Shown here: piece after piece, positions 15,606 through 21,014 of the stretch | Layout of the letters: each line of letters starts with the position of its first letter | How positions within the stretch are numbered: the first letter of the stretch is position 1 | IMG/VR virus record: IMGVR_UViG_3300031812_000023 | Coordinates: 1 to 22,768 of that record | Origin: a virus | Length of the DNA: 22,768 bases | Strand: one strand, 5' to 3' | The notes under the pieces: model-generated | What the model was told of the DNA's origin: nothing | The model's database searches: none | What the model saw: the letters and a program-made list of their open reading frames with translations, nothing else | Program-made: the position numbers and the translations under genes

Positions 15606-15640
15606 TAAAAAGAAAGCCAACCACGTCTTGTGGTTGGCTT
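15606..15640 (-). terminator. Rho-independent terminator of the replication block
   Basis: On the minus strand AAGCCAACCAC, loop AAGAC, GTGGTTGGCTT: an 11-base-pair perfect stem, followed by TCTTTTT. It lies between the small nuclease stop (15694) and the metallophosphoesterase start (15583), so it separates early and late minus-strand transcription. Confidence 0.85.
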
Positions 15641-15693
15641 AGGGAGAGGAGGAAACAGATAAACCGAGGACGATGTTACTCGATCTGCTCGTT

Positions 15694-15990
15694 TTACGCA
15701 AGTAGGGCGCGCAGGTCGCGCTCAAGCTGGCCGAGCTGGTGCGGTGCATAGCGCAGCACGCGCCAGCCAAGCACGACGGCGCGGTTGTACTTCTCCAGGT
15801 CTGCGAGATAGCCAACCGGTCTGACGTGGCGACCGCGCACCCACACGCCGCCTTCGACCTCGACCGCAATCTTCAAAGATGGCCACGCGAAGTCGAATCG
15901 CCAGCGGCGTTCGGAGTCGAAGCGATATTCGCGTTCGGGCACAGGTAGGCCGAGGCTGAAAGCAATGGCAGAAACCTGGGCGAAGAGCAC
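15694..15990 (-). CDS. Small PD-(D/E)XK endonuclease-like protein
   Basis: The 98-residue protein reads YRFDSERRWRFDFAWPSLKIAVEVEGGVW, with D in FDFAWP and E-x-E in VEVEGG forming the PD-(D/E)XK core (no Lys in the usual place; an unusual EVEGG). KYNRAVVLGWRVLRYAPHQL follows, a tail shared by Vsr-fold/DUF559-like small nucleases common near phage replication genes. These can be resolvases or nicking enzymes; the substrate is not known. The start is GTG 15990 without a clear ribosome site; the frame stays open upstream to a TAG but without ATG. It follows the structured non-coding stretch downstream of the helicase. Confidence 0.65.
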   Translation of the reverse strand: MLFAQVSAIAFSLGLPVPEREYRFDSERRWRFDFAWPSLKIAVEVEGGVWVRGRHVRPVGYLADLEKYNRAVVLGWRVLRYAPHQLGQLERDLRALLA

Positions 15991-16094
15991 TGATCGCGGG
16001 CAGTATAGCAGCCGGGACAGATGGCCGGGATTTGAGCGTTTCTGGCAGGAGCTTCTACAGCGGCAAGGCTAACATAACTTAAAACGCACAGGAA

Positions 16095-16207
16095 GCCCGT
16101 AGAGCCGCGTTTTGGTGGCCAGGGGTATCTAGATACCTATGGTAGCCAAACGAGGCCAAAAATCGGCCTCTGGATGCGTTATAGGCCCTATTTTCCGGGG
16201 GTCGGCG
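16095..16207. repeat. 113-bp imperfect direct repeat, copy 1
   Basis: It begins GCCCGTAGAGCCGCG and ends GGGGGTCGGCG. Aligned by hand without gaps to copy 2 it differs at about 23 of 113 positions. It includes GGTATCTAGATACC (perfect 14-base palindrome, 16124-16137), GAGGCC/GGCCTC flanking AAAAATC, and a 24-base block from AAAAATCGG to GCGTTA shared exactly with copy 2. It is not coding. Confidence 0.85.
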
Positions 16208-16230
16208 GGGCTGTTGGGAACTCAGCAGCC

Positions 16231-16250
16231 AGCTAGCTAGTTAGCTAGCT
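16231..16250. repeat. Perfect-arm palindrome between the repeat copies
   Basis: AGCTAGCTA, GT, TAGCTAGCT. It is flanked by GGGAAC (16216-16221) and GTTCCC (16251-16256), which can pair outside it with a nine-base bulge. It could form a cruciform or RNA hairpin. Confidence 0.8.
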
Positions 16251-16303
16251 GTTCCCTGTCGGCTGTCCCACCGGTTGGAAGCCTCCTGCGGCTTCAAAAA
16301 ACG

Positions 16304-16416
16304 GCCCGTAGAGCCGCGGAAACGTGGGCAAGGGTATCTGGATACCTGTGGAGGCCGAAAGGCCCTAAAAATCGGCCTCTGGATGCGTTACAAGGCATGT
16401 TTTTCGGGGGTCGGCG
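16304..16416. repeat. 113-bp imperfect direct repeat, copy 2
   Basis: It starts 209 bp after copy 1 and lies 17 bp from the helicase stop. Here CCGCG-GAAA-CGTGG forms a tetraloop hairpin where copy 1 has CCGC-GTTTTG-GTGG. GGTATCTGGATACC keeps the 14-base palindrome arms. GAGGCCGA/TCGGCCTC pairs across AAGGCCCTAAAAA. Stems are kept while loop and arm sequences change, which suggests selection on structure. Confidence 0.85.
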
Positions 16417-16433
16417 CGCCTTACCGACACTGA

Positions 16434-17762
16434 CTACTTCGCCCATGCGCCCTTCGGGGCTTCAAAGACTTCAGCGAACGACGCCTTGGCCGCACAAAAG
16501 CCCAGATACATCTTCCCAACCGCGCCGTGGCGATTCTTACGGATTTGCACTTCGATTGTGCGCACAGGCGGCGGGTTAAGCGCGTCGCCTGCGTCAGCGC
16601 GTTCGAGCACGATGAGCGCATCAGCGTGTTGCTCAATGGCGCGAGACTCGCGCACTTCGCCAGCGTCGTTCACCTGCGAGCCGGCGATGATGGACATTCC
16701 GAGTTGGCCGGCCAGCGTCTTGAGCGCGAGAGCTACTTCCGCTACTTCCTGCTCGCGGTTCTGGTCGCGGCGCGTGCGACCGTCTACGAGTTGGATGTAG
16801 TCAACAACAGCAAGCTGAGCACCGTGTTGGGCGTGATGGCGCAACAGGTGGCGCAACTGGCTGACGGAGATGCCGGGACGGTACTCGATGGCAATCGGCA
16901 TCTTAGCGATCTGGTCAGCGGCGTCCATCAGCCGGCGGCGCTGTTCAGCGCGCGTGCGTTCGTCCAGCGCAAGCACGTCTGCTGGAGATAGGCTGATGCC
17001 GGCGTGACGACTGAGCAACACGCGGCAAACTTCCGGCTCGCTCATCTCGCATGAGACGATGACTACAGGCGATTCAGCGCGCGCGGCAGCCAGAGCCATC
17101 TGAATCATGAGCGTAGTCTTGCCGGCCCCAGGCTTACCAGCGACTACGGTCAGCCGACCAGGACATAAACCACCCAAGATGCGGTCAAACGCGCTTAGGC
17201 CGGTAGGGATGCCAGGCAATCGCTCGCCTGCGGCGTCGTAGTCAGCGACGCAGCAGAGAAGGGCGTCAGTGAGCGATAAAGCTTGGTGAGCGCCTGTCGT
17301 GAGCGTAGATATCCTGTTAGATGCGTATGTGGGCAGGTTGTCGCGGCCTTGCTTGGCGGCTTCGATGATGTCCTGCGCGATGAGTATCGCTGTGCGGCGT
17401 TGCCAGTCACGGTAAACGATTTCAGCGTAATGCTGGACGTTCAGCGCGTTAGGGACGACGCAGCAAAGCTGAGCGATGTAAGGTTCGCCCCCTGCTTCTT
17501 CCAGATGTTCTCGTATGCGCAATTCGTCAGAGAGTGAGAGAAGGTCGACCGGGCAGCCGCGCCCGAACAATCTCAGCATCGCTTCAAAGATGCGCTGGTG
17601 ACGCTCTTCCCAGAAGTGCTCTGGTTCGAGCATGTCAGCCAGCACTGCCAGCGCTTCCTGGTCGATGAGCGCTGAACCTAAAGCGGCTTGTTCTGCTTCT
17701 TGGTTGTAAATGGGCGTGATGTCAATAGGGGTTGGCTTAGTTCCGTTTCGGCTTGCGTACAT
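16434..17762 (-). CDS. dnaB: Replicative DNA helicase, DnaB-type
   Basis: This has 442 residues from ATG 17762 (MYASRNGTKPTP); AGAGAGG lies five bases upstream, better than the ATG six codons earlier. The N-terminal domain has YNQEAEQAALGSALIDQEAL and FWEERHQRIFEAMLRLF, typical of DnaB. The RecA-like domain follows: GKPGAGKTT (209-217), VIVSCEMSEPEVCRVLLSRHAGI, Walker B LAVVDYIQL (about 317), then GSQVND and ESRAIEQHADAL. No intein is seen. It unwinds the phage fork as a hexameric ring. It overlaps the O-like gene by 26 nt, matching the lambda O/P-type pairing where the initiator recruits the helicase; a phage-encoded helicase replaces the need for a P loader or works with the host loader. 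Confidence 0.93.
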   Translation of the reverse strand: MYASRNGTKPTPIDITPIYNQEAEQAALGSALIDQEALAVLADMLEPEHFWEERHQRIFEAMLRLFGRGCPVDLLSLSDELRIREHLEEAGGEPYIAQLCCVVPNALNVQHYAEIVYRDWQRRTAILIAQDIIEAAKQGRDNLPTYASNRISTLTTGAHQALSLTDALLCCVADYDAAGERLPGIPTGLSAFDRILGGLCPGRLTVVAGKPGAGKTTLMIQMALAAARAESPVVIVSCEMSEPEVCRVLLSRHAGISLSPADVLALDERTRAEQRRRLMDAADQIAKMPIAIEYRPGISVSQLRHLLRHHAQHGAQLAVVDYIQLVDGRTRRDQNREQEVAEVALALKTLAGQLGMSIIAGSQVNDAGEVRESRAIEQHADALIVLERADAGDALNPPPVRTIEVQIRKNRHGAVGKMYLGFCAAKASFAEVFEAPKGAWAK

Positions 17763-18675
17763 ATCCGCCTCTCTCCTCATCGTAAACGAGCTCGTATTCC
17801 TGCTGAATCGAGCGAATGGCTTTCAGGTTTATCACTGCGCCCGGCCAAGTGCAGGTTAGGCCGGCTTTGCGGGCTTCTTCTCGTGCTGCTTTGAGCCGTG
17901 CTTCGTCGCAGCGCAGTTCGTGCAGCGTCTCGGCAGCCTTGGCCCAGCGCGCCTTGTCGGCCTTCGTTGGCATGACCTCAAAGACGCGGGCGAAGGAGAG
18001 GCACTGCGCCTCAAGGTGTGGTGGGAGTGACCATGCGCGGATGGTGCGCTCGGCTGGGTCTTGTCCTTCCAGCCTGGCTAACACGTGGTCTAGGTAGTCG
18101 CGCATCTTGTTGTTCTGGTTCTCAGAAGAGGACGCGGGCGCGCGCGACGAGCGCGCGCCCTCTCTTTCTTTATTTTCTTTTTTCTTTTGTGGGGTCAAAC
18201 TTTGACCCCTTAAGGGGTCAAGGCTTGACCCCTTAAGGGGGTAATTTTTGACCCCTGCATCGTTGTCAGTGGTCAAATTTTTACCCTCTAAAGGGTTAGG
18301 TTTTGACCCCTTAAGGGGGTAATTTTTGACCCCTACATCATCCTTTGGGGTCAAACTTTGACCCTTTAAGGGGTCAAGACTTGACCCATTAGATGACGGG
18401 ATGGCGCACGAGTAAGACGCTGCCTTGCTGCCTATTGCTCGAGTGCGCTCTACGACCAACCCGCGTTTAAGCAGTCCTCGTAGCCCTGCGCGGACGCTGT
18501 TCCTTGAAAGCCCCGTCATTCGCTGAAGCTGTTCAATGCTAATCTCGTCGCTCTGCTTTTGCCATCCCACTGTTTTGCGTACAATGGCCAGAAGTACCTT
18601 TGTCTCTGTGCATGACAGTTCTGGCAGACACTCGTCAAAGTAAATGTTAGGCACTGTTGTGAACGATTCCATCAT
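17737..18675 (-). CDS. O-like replication initiator carrying the origin
   Basis: 312 residues. Residues 1-80 match the phage replication protein O N-terminal winged helix: TTVPNIYFDECLPELSCTETKVLLAIVRKTVGWQKQSDEISIEQLQRMTGLSRNSVRAGLRGLLKRGLVVE is the family pattern in shortened pieces (VRKTVGW, then MTGLSRNSV as recognition helix). Residues 96-163 are a low-complexity linker (LDPLKGQSLTP, GVKNYPLKG repeats) that is the translation of the DNA iterons. A Lys/Glu-rich stretch and a helical C terminus follow, likely contacting the helicase. AGGAG lies five bases before ATG 18675; a second ATG follows directly. By lambda precedent the protein binds the iterons in its own gene and loads DnaB. Confidence 0.85.
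   Translation of the reverse strand: MMESFTTVPNIYFDECLPELSCTETKVLLAIVRKTVGWQKQSDEISIEQLQRMTGLSRNSVRAGLRGLLKRGLVVERTRAIGSKAASYSCAIPSSNGSSLDPLKGQSLTPKDDVGVKNYPLKGSKPNPLEGKNLTTDNDAGVKNYPLKGSSLDPLRGQSLTPQKKKENKEREGARSSRAPASSSENQNNKMRDYLDHVLARLEGQDPAERTIRAWSLPPHLEAQCLSFARVFEVMPTKADKARWAKAAETLHELRCDEARLKAAREEARKAGLTCTWPGAVINLKAIRSIQQEYELVYDEERGGYVRKPKRN
18136..18160. repeat. GC-only inverted repeat beside the origin
   Basis: GGGCGCGCGC, loop GACGA, GCGCGCGCCC: a perfect ten-base-pair stem at 18136-18160. It is directly followed on the plus strand by a ~30-base pyrimidine/T-rich tract. It could be a single-strand initiation hairpin of the origin or a plus-strand terminator preventing transcription into the iterons. 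Confidence 0.7.
18161..18388. other. Iteron-type replication origin inside the O-like gene
   Basis: At least eleven copies of TTGACCC(C/T/A) or its complement lie at 18191, 18202, 18214, 18225, 18248, 18303, 18326, 18347, 18358, 18370 and 18381, alternating in orientation, with degenerate copies at about 18237, 18270 and 18314. Neighbouring copies are 11-12 bp apart, so they fall on one helix face. TTGACCCCTTAAGGGGTCAA at 18202-18221 is a perfect 20-base palindrome. Plus-orientation copies are 23, 55 or 32 bases apart, so they are read in different codon frames: the DNA, not the peptide, is conserved. An AT/pyrimidine-rich tract at 18161-18190 could be the unwinding element. The arrangement parallels lambda ori within gene O. 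Confidence 0.8.
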
Positions 18676-19375
18676 TCAATCTCCTGGCATGACGCACTTG
18701 TAGGACGCCGGCCTGATTCCCCTTGCGGCTCTCGTTTGCACAATTAATCCGCTTCCTCATCTCAACGATGTAGTGACGTTCACACTCAGAAGCCAGCGAG
18801 AAGATGCGCGTGCCTTTGTATGGCACTATTGCAACGCCAACATAATCCTTCGTTACCAGATTCTTGATAGCTTCTACGAGATACCTCACGTTCAGGCCGA
18901 TACGTCCAGGTAACGTTAGATTAGCGGGAATAGAGACCTTTCCTAGCTCGCCTACGCACTCGATACTTCCTTCGGCGATCTCAAGTTCGCAGTACAACTT
19001 GTGGGCCGTCAATGACTTTGTGTACAGCTTCTTGATTTGCCTGATGTCACTCACTTGAGCAATAGCCACTGCTGCTCTTTTTGTCTTGTCTAGTCTTCGC
19101 AGCCTTTCAATGCGCCAATCACCCCACGGAAGCGCGCTCGTTTTGTCTCTGGCTAAAGCTTCGCTCAGGGACTTTGCATCCCTTAGCACGCTTGCGGGAA
19201 CAGCACTCTCCATCTTCTCGATCTCATGCTTTCCTCGTGTGATCACGCACGCAGCGCGGTATTCACTAATTGACCACGCTTGGACTGAGCCGTCATCTGA
19301 GACCTGAACGACCACGTCACCATCAGGATGCAGTTCGTCAACCGTATAGAGCACCTTCTTTAGCTTTGCGATCAT
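18647..19375 (-). CDS. Sliding-clamp-like protein (DnaN C-terminal domain pattern), candidate
   Basis: 242 residues. The C-terminal ~90 residues follow the last domain of bacterial beta clamps: a strand LYCELEIAEGSIECVGE, then VSIPANLTLPGRIGLNVRYLVEAIKNL (compare the E. coli pattern of ..IGFNVSYVLDVLNAL), a strand, and IFSLASECERHYIVEMRKR in place of the ..AYVVMPMRL end. The N-terminal half is not recognised but could be one more clamp domain. Usual DnaN has three domains and about 366 residues; this length fits two, as in T4 gp45. It would tether polymerase to phage DNA, or mimic the host clamp. The start overlaps the previous stop as ATGA. Comparison is from memory and needs a profile search. 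Confidence 0.5.
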   Translation of the reverse strand: MIAKLKKVLYTVDELHPDGDVVVQVSDDGSVQAWSISEYRAACVITRGKHEIEKMESAVPASVLRDAKSLSEALARDKTSALPWGDWRIERLRRLDKTKRAAVAIAQVSDIRQIKKLYTKSLTAHKLYCELEIAEGSIECVGELGKVSIPANLTLPGRIGLNVRYLVEAIKNLVTKDYVGVAIVPYKGTRIFSLASECERHYIVEMRKRINCANESRKGNQAGVLQVRHARRLNDGIVHNSA

Positions 19376-19989
19376 CGTTCTTCTTCTCTAGGGATGAAAG
19401 CTGTAAACCCGTTGCGGTAATCGAACACGTAGTGAGTCTCTGCGCCCAGCGAGATTTTGAGCGCACGCGCGTGGCGACGCCCCAAAATGTCCACCTGCGC
19501 CGTCTCGTCGTGCGGCATCTGCTCGAAGGCAAAACGCAGCGGCCTACTCCTCACGAGCATTTCTGCGCTGTATAGGGCGATTCCGCCCAGTGTCACGCCT
19601 TGGATGCTCAGCCCCTTGTCGTTGATAGTCACTGTCTTCGCTGCGTCATCATCCTGGAGAAGACTTAGTGCCCAGCGCAAAGTCCACGTCTCGATGATGA
19701 CGCTAGCTAGGCTTTTGTGTCTCTCCATCACCTCGCAGATGTGGGGATGGTTGTGCTTGAAACCGTAGAGCAGCGCGGCGCTCTCGATTTCTTCAGCGGA
19801 TTGTAGGCCGGCCAGACGCTCGCACGACACTACGTATCGCGTCCTCTTTCGCGTCTTCGTTGGCCACACGTACTTCGCGGCTTGCTCTGCGTTGGACGCA
19901 AGCAAGTACAGCCGGCTTCGCTCAGTCCCGACGACAACGTCAAAGGATGCGCAGTACAGAAGGTTCTTAGGATAGGTGTTAGGGTTCAT
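19372..19989 (-). CDS. Unknown protein upstream of the clamp-like gene
   Basis: 205 residues, no membrane segment. GGAGAAACAG precedes ATG 19989, and both ends overlap neighbours as ATGA. The C-terminal half is strand-rich (AKTVTINDKGLSIQGVTL, PLRFAFEQM, LKISLGAETHYVFDYRNGF). Its layout loosely echoes that of the adjacent clamp-like protein (strand pair, helix, then a His-Tyr strand near the end), so a diverged paralogue or partner is possible, but I cannot support homology by eye. Co-transcription with the initiator and helicase suggests a replication-related role. Confidence 0.6.
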   Translation of the reverse strand: MNPNTYPKNLLYCASFDVVVGTERSRLYLLASNAEQAAKYVWPTKTRKRTRYVVSCERLAGLQSAEEIESAALLYGFKHNHPHICEVMERHKSLASVIIETWTLRWALSLLQDDDAAKTVTINDKGLSIQGVTLGGIALYSAEMLVRSRPLRFAFEQMPHDETAQVDILGRRHARALKISLGAETHYVFDYRNGFTAFIPREEER

Positions 19990-20297
19990 CTGTTTCTCCT
20001 TTTGCTTTGTGGCAGGTGATCTGCCACGGATTCACGTTTCAACAGCCACCGTGCGAGATGCCAGGTGATGCCGTTCAGCTCGATGACCTCGTGTTGTGGT
20101 TCGCGCGCCAGGAAGATGAATGCTTCGCGCGCGAGCGCAACCACTTGCGCGATGTCGTCAGCGTCTGGCTGGCGTTCGATACGCCCGATGGCCAGATACT
20201 CTCGCGGCTGGTAGCTAAGCGCCAGACCTGGAGCTATAAAGCCCTTGAGCGGGCGCTCCTCACGGAACGCTCGCTCAAGGGCGTGCGTTGAGATCAT
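19986..20297 (-). CDS. Unknown small protein after the RHH regulator
   Basis: 103 residues. The first 23 nt overlap the end of the RHH gene and the stop overlaps the next start as ATGA. There is no clear ribosome site, so coupling to the RHH gene is likely. A helix (DDIAQVVALAREAFIFLAR) and a basic C terminus (LPQSKRRNR) are visible. An 11-bp inverted repeat covers codons near its start. I do not recognise a family. Confidence 0.55.
   Translation of the reverse strand: MISTHALERAFREERPLKGFIAPGLALSYQPREYLAIGRIERQPDADDIAQVVALAREAFIFLAREPQHEVIELNGITWHLARWLLKRESVADHLPQSKRRNR
20241..20282 (-). repeat. 11-bp inverted repeat over the RHH stop and next gene start
   Basis: GCCCTTGAGCG (20241-20251) and CGCTCAAGGGC (20272-20282) are perfect complements separated by 20 bases. 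On minus-strand RNA the stem begins 14 bases after the start codon of the 103-residue gene and includes the RHH stop. It could regulate coupled translation or be a protein-binding palindrome. Confidence 0.6.
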
Positions 20298-20490
20298 AGT
20301 CGCTTTGCGCTTCGAGTCGCGGCAAAGCGAACTCGATTAGCTCGCGTGCAAGCTGGCTGATGCTAATGCGCCGCGCGCGCGCGAGTACCTTGATGCGCTG
20401 CTTAAGCTCCGGGTCAACGTAGCACCCCAGCAGGTGCTTCTTAACAACCTGTTCCTGTTCCCAGTTTCTCATGCCCATATTATATAACAT
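20275..20490 (-). CDS. Ribbon-helix-helix DNA-binding protein
   Basis: 71 residues. After an N-terminal strand (KKHLLGCYVDPELKQRIKVLARARRISISQLARELIEFAL) the pattern is that of CopG/Arc-type regulators: strand HLLGCYVD, helix PELKQRIKVLARAR, turn RISI, helix SQLARELIEFAL. The start may be ATG 20490, or one of two later ATGs at 20478 and 20472 (MRNWEQEQ). As the first gene of the replication block it faces the plus-strand promoter. Two near-identical 20-bp repeats flank the gap, one covering its own start, so it probably binds them and controls both directions. Confidence 0.75.
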   Translation of the reverse strand: MLYNMGMRNWEQEQVVKKHLLGCYVDPELKQRIKVLARARRISISQLARELIEFALPRLEAQSDYDLNARP

Positions 20491-20491
20491 C
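20472..20491. promoter_or_regulatory. Putative operator, copy 1
   Basis: TGCCCATATTATATAACATC at 20472-20491 matches 18 of 20 bases with copy 2 at 20561. On the minus strand it contains TATAAT, which lies about seven bases before the ATG at 20472, so it may also be a -10 giving a leaderless RHH message; no good -35 is visible for it. Confidence 0.6.
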
Positions 20492-20544
20492 GCGCTCGCC
20501 TTACTGGGTTAAACCTTAGAGTTTGATAAGAAATCCCTTACCCC

Positions 20545-20572
20545 TTGACATCGGGTCGCCTGCCCATATAAT
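20545..20572 (+). promoter_or_regulatory. Consensus sigma-70-type promoter
   Basis: TTGACA (20545-20550), 16-base spacer, TATAAT (20567-20572): both hexamers match the consensus exactly. Start of transcription is expected near 20579, giving a ~29-base leader with AAAGGAGG before ATG 20608. The -10 is inside operator copy 2. Confidence 0.88.
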
Positions 20573-20580
20573 ATCACATC
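20561..20580. promoter_or_regulatory. Putative operator, copy 2, overlapping the plus-strand -10
   Basis: TGCCCATATAATATCACATC at 20561-20580, 89 bp from copy 1 in the same orientation. The core ATATAATAT is the reverse complement of ATATTATAT in copy 1. A bound protein would block RNA polymerase at the plus-strand promoter. Confidence 0.6.
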
Positions 20581-20607
20581 ATAACCAGTCCTAAAGGAGG
20601 AAACCAG

Positions 20608-21012
20608 ATGGACCAGATAACCAGTAACCAAACGACGAACGAGACTCTAGACGACCTTGTAAAGCGCGGTCTGGCGATCCGCCAGAAGCGAATCGCAGAA
20701 AACCGCATCCGCCAACTGGCCGAAGAAGCGGCTCGCGCCGCTCAGTACGCCGAAGATTACTGTCTGATCTGCAACCTTCTTCCCCCATCGCTTGCTCAAC
20801 TGGCAAAGGTGGAGATACGCGGGAAGAACGCTGATGTCTATGTGACTCAGCCCTTCCCAAGGTCGGGAACCGTAAAGGTTAACGCGAAGAAGGACGCATA
20901 CGGGCACTGGTCGCTATGCGACTACGAAGCCACAAACCCTGATGGGTACTACCTCAAGCTTCAAACGCTCGAGGAATCAGTTGCCTACGCATCTGGCGCT
21001 TTGGAGATTTAA
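20608..21012 (+). CDS. Unknown protein, first gene of the plus-strand cluster
   Basis: 134 residues, excellent ribosome site (AAAGGAGG, 20593-20600). The N-terminal half is helical and charged (LDDLVKRGLAIRQKRIAEN, RIRQLAEEAARAAQYAEDY), the C-terminal half strand-rich (VEIRGKNADVYVTQPF, GHWSLCDYEA). Expressed from the strongest promoter in the window and placed two bases before the annealing-protein-like gene, it may assist recombination or be an early host-takeover protein. No family recognised. Confidence 0.7.
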   Translation: MDQITSNQTTNETLDDLVKRGLAIRQKRIAENRIRQLAEEAARAAQYAEDYCLICNLLPPSLAQLAKVEIRGKNADVYVTQPFPRSGTVKVNAKKDAYGHWSLCDYEATNPDGYYLKLQTLEESVAYASGALEI

Positions 21013-21014
21013 CT

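Larger units (their letters stand above)
15991..16433. other. 443-bp non-coding region with tandem repeat and many hairpins
   Basis: No gene fits here. From 16095 the stretch is packed with inverted repeats inside and between two copies of a 113-bp repeat (described separately). Between the copies: GGCTGTTG/CAGCAGCC (16209-16230), AGCTAGCTA/TAGCTAGCT (16231-16250), GGGAAC/GTTCCC enclosing the latter, and GAAGCC/GGCTTC (16278-16295). None is followed by a T-run on either strand, so they are not ordinary terminators. The first ~100 bp (15991-16094) show nothing notable. Confidence 0.7.

Noticed and set aside
16278-16301. GAAGCC/GGCTTC hairpin with a following A-run as a terminator
   Set aside because: On the plus strand it is followed by A, not T; on the minus strand the T-run precedes the stem. 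It is neither orientation of an intrinsic terminator.
16095-16416. Tandem tRNA-like genes
   Set aside because: No T-loop GGTTC-type box, acceptor stem or CCA end could be matched.
18191-18388. CRISPR array
   Set aside because: Motif spacing is 11-12 bp with alternating orientation and no unique 30-bp spacers; the region is coding.
20491-20545. Sigma-70 -35 for the RHH gene
   Set aside because: No hexamer resembling TTGACA lies 16-18 bases before the minus-strand TATAAT; only the -10-like element is present.
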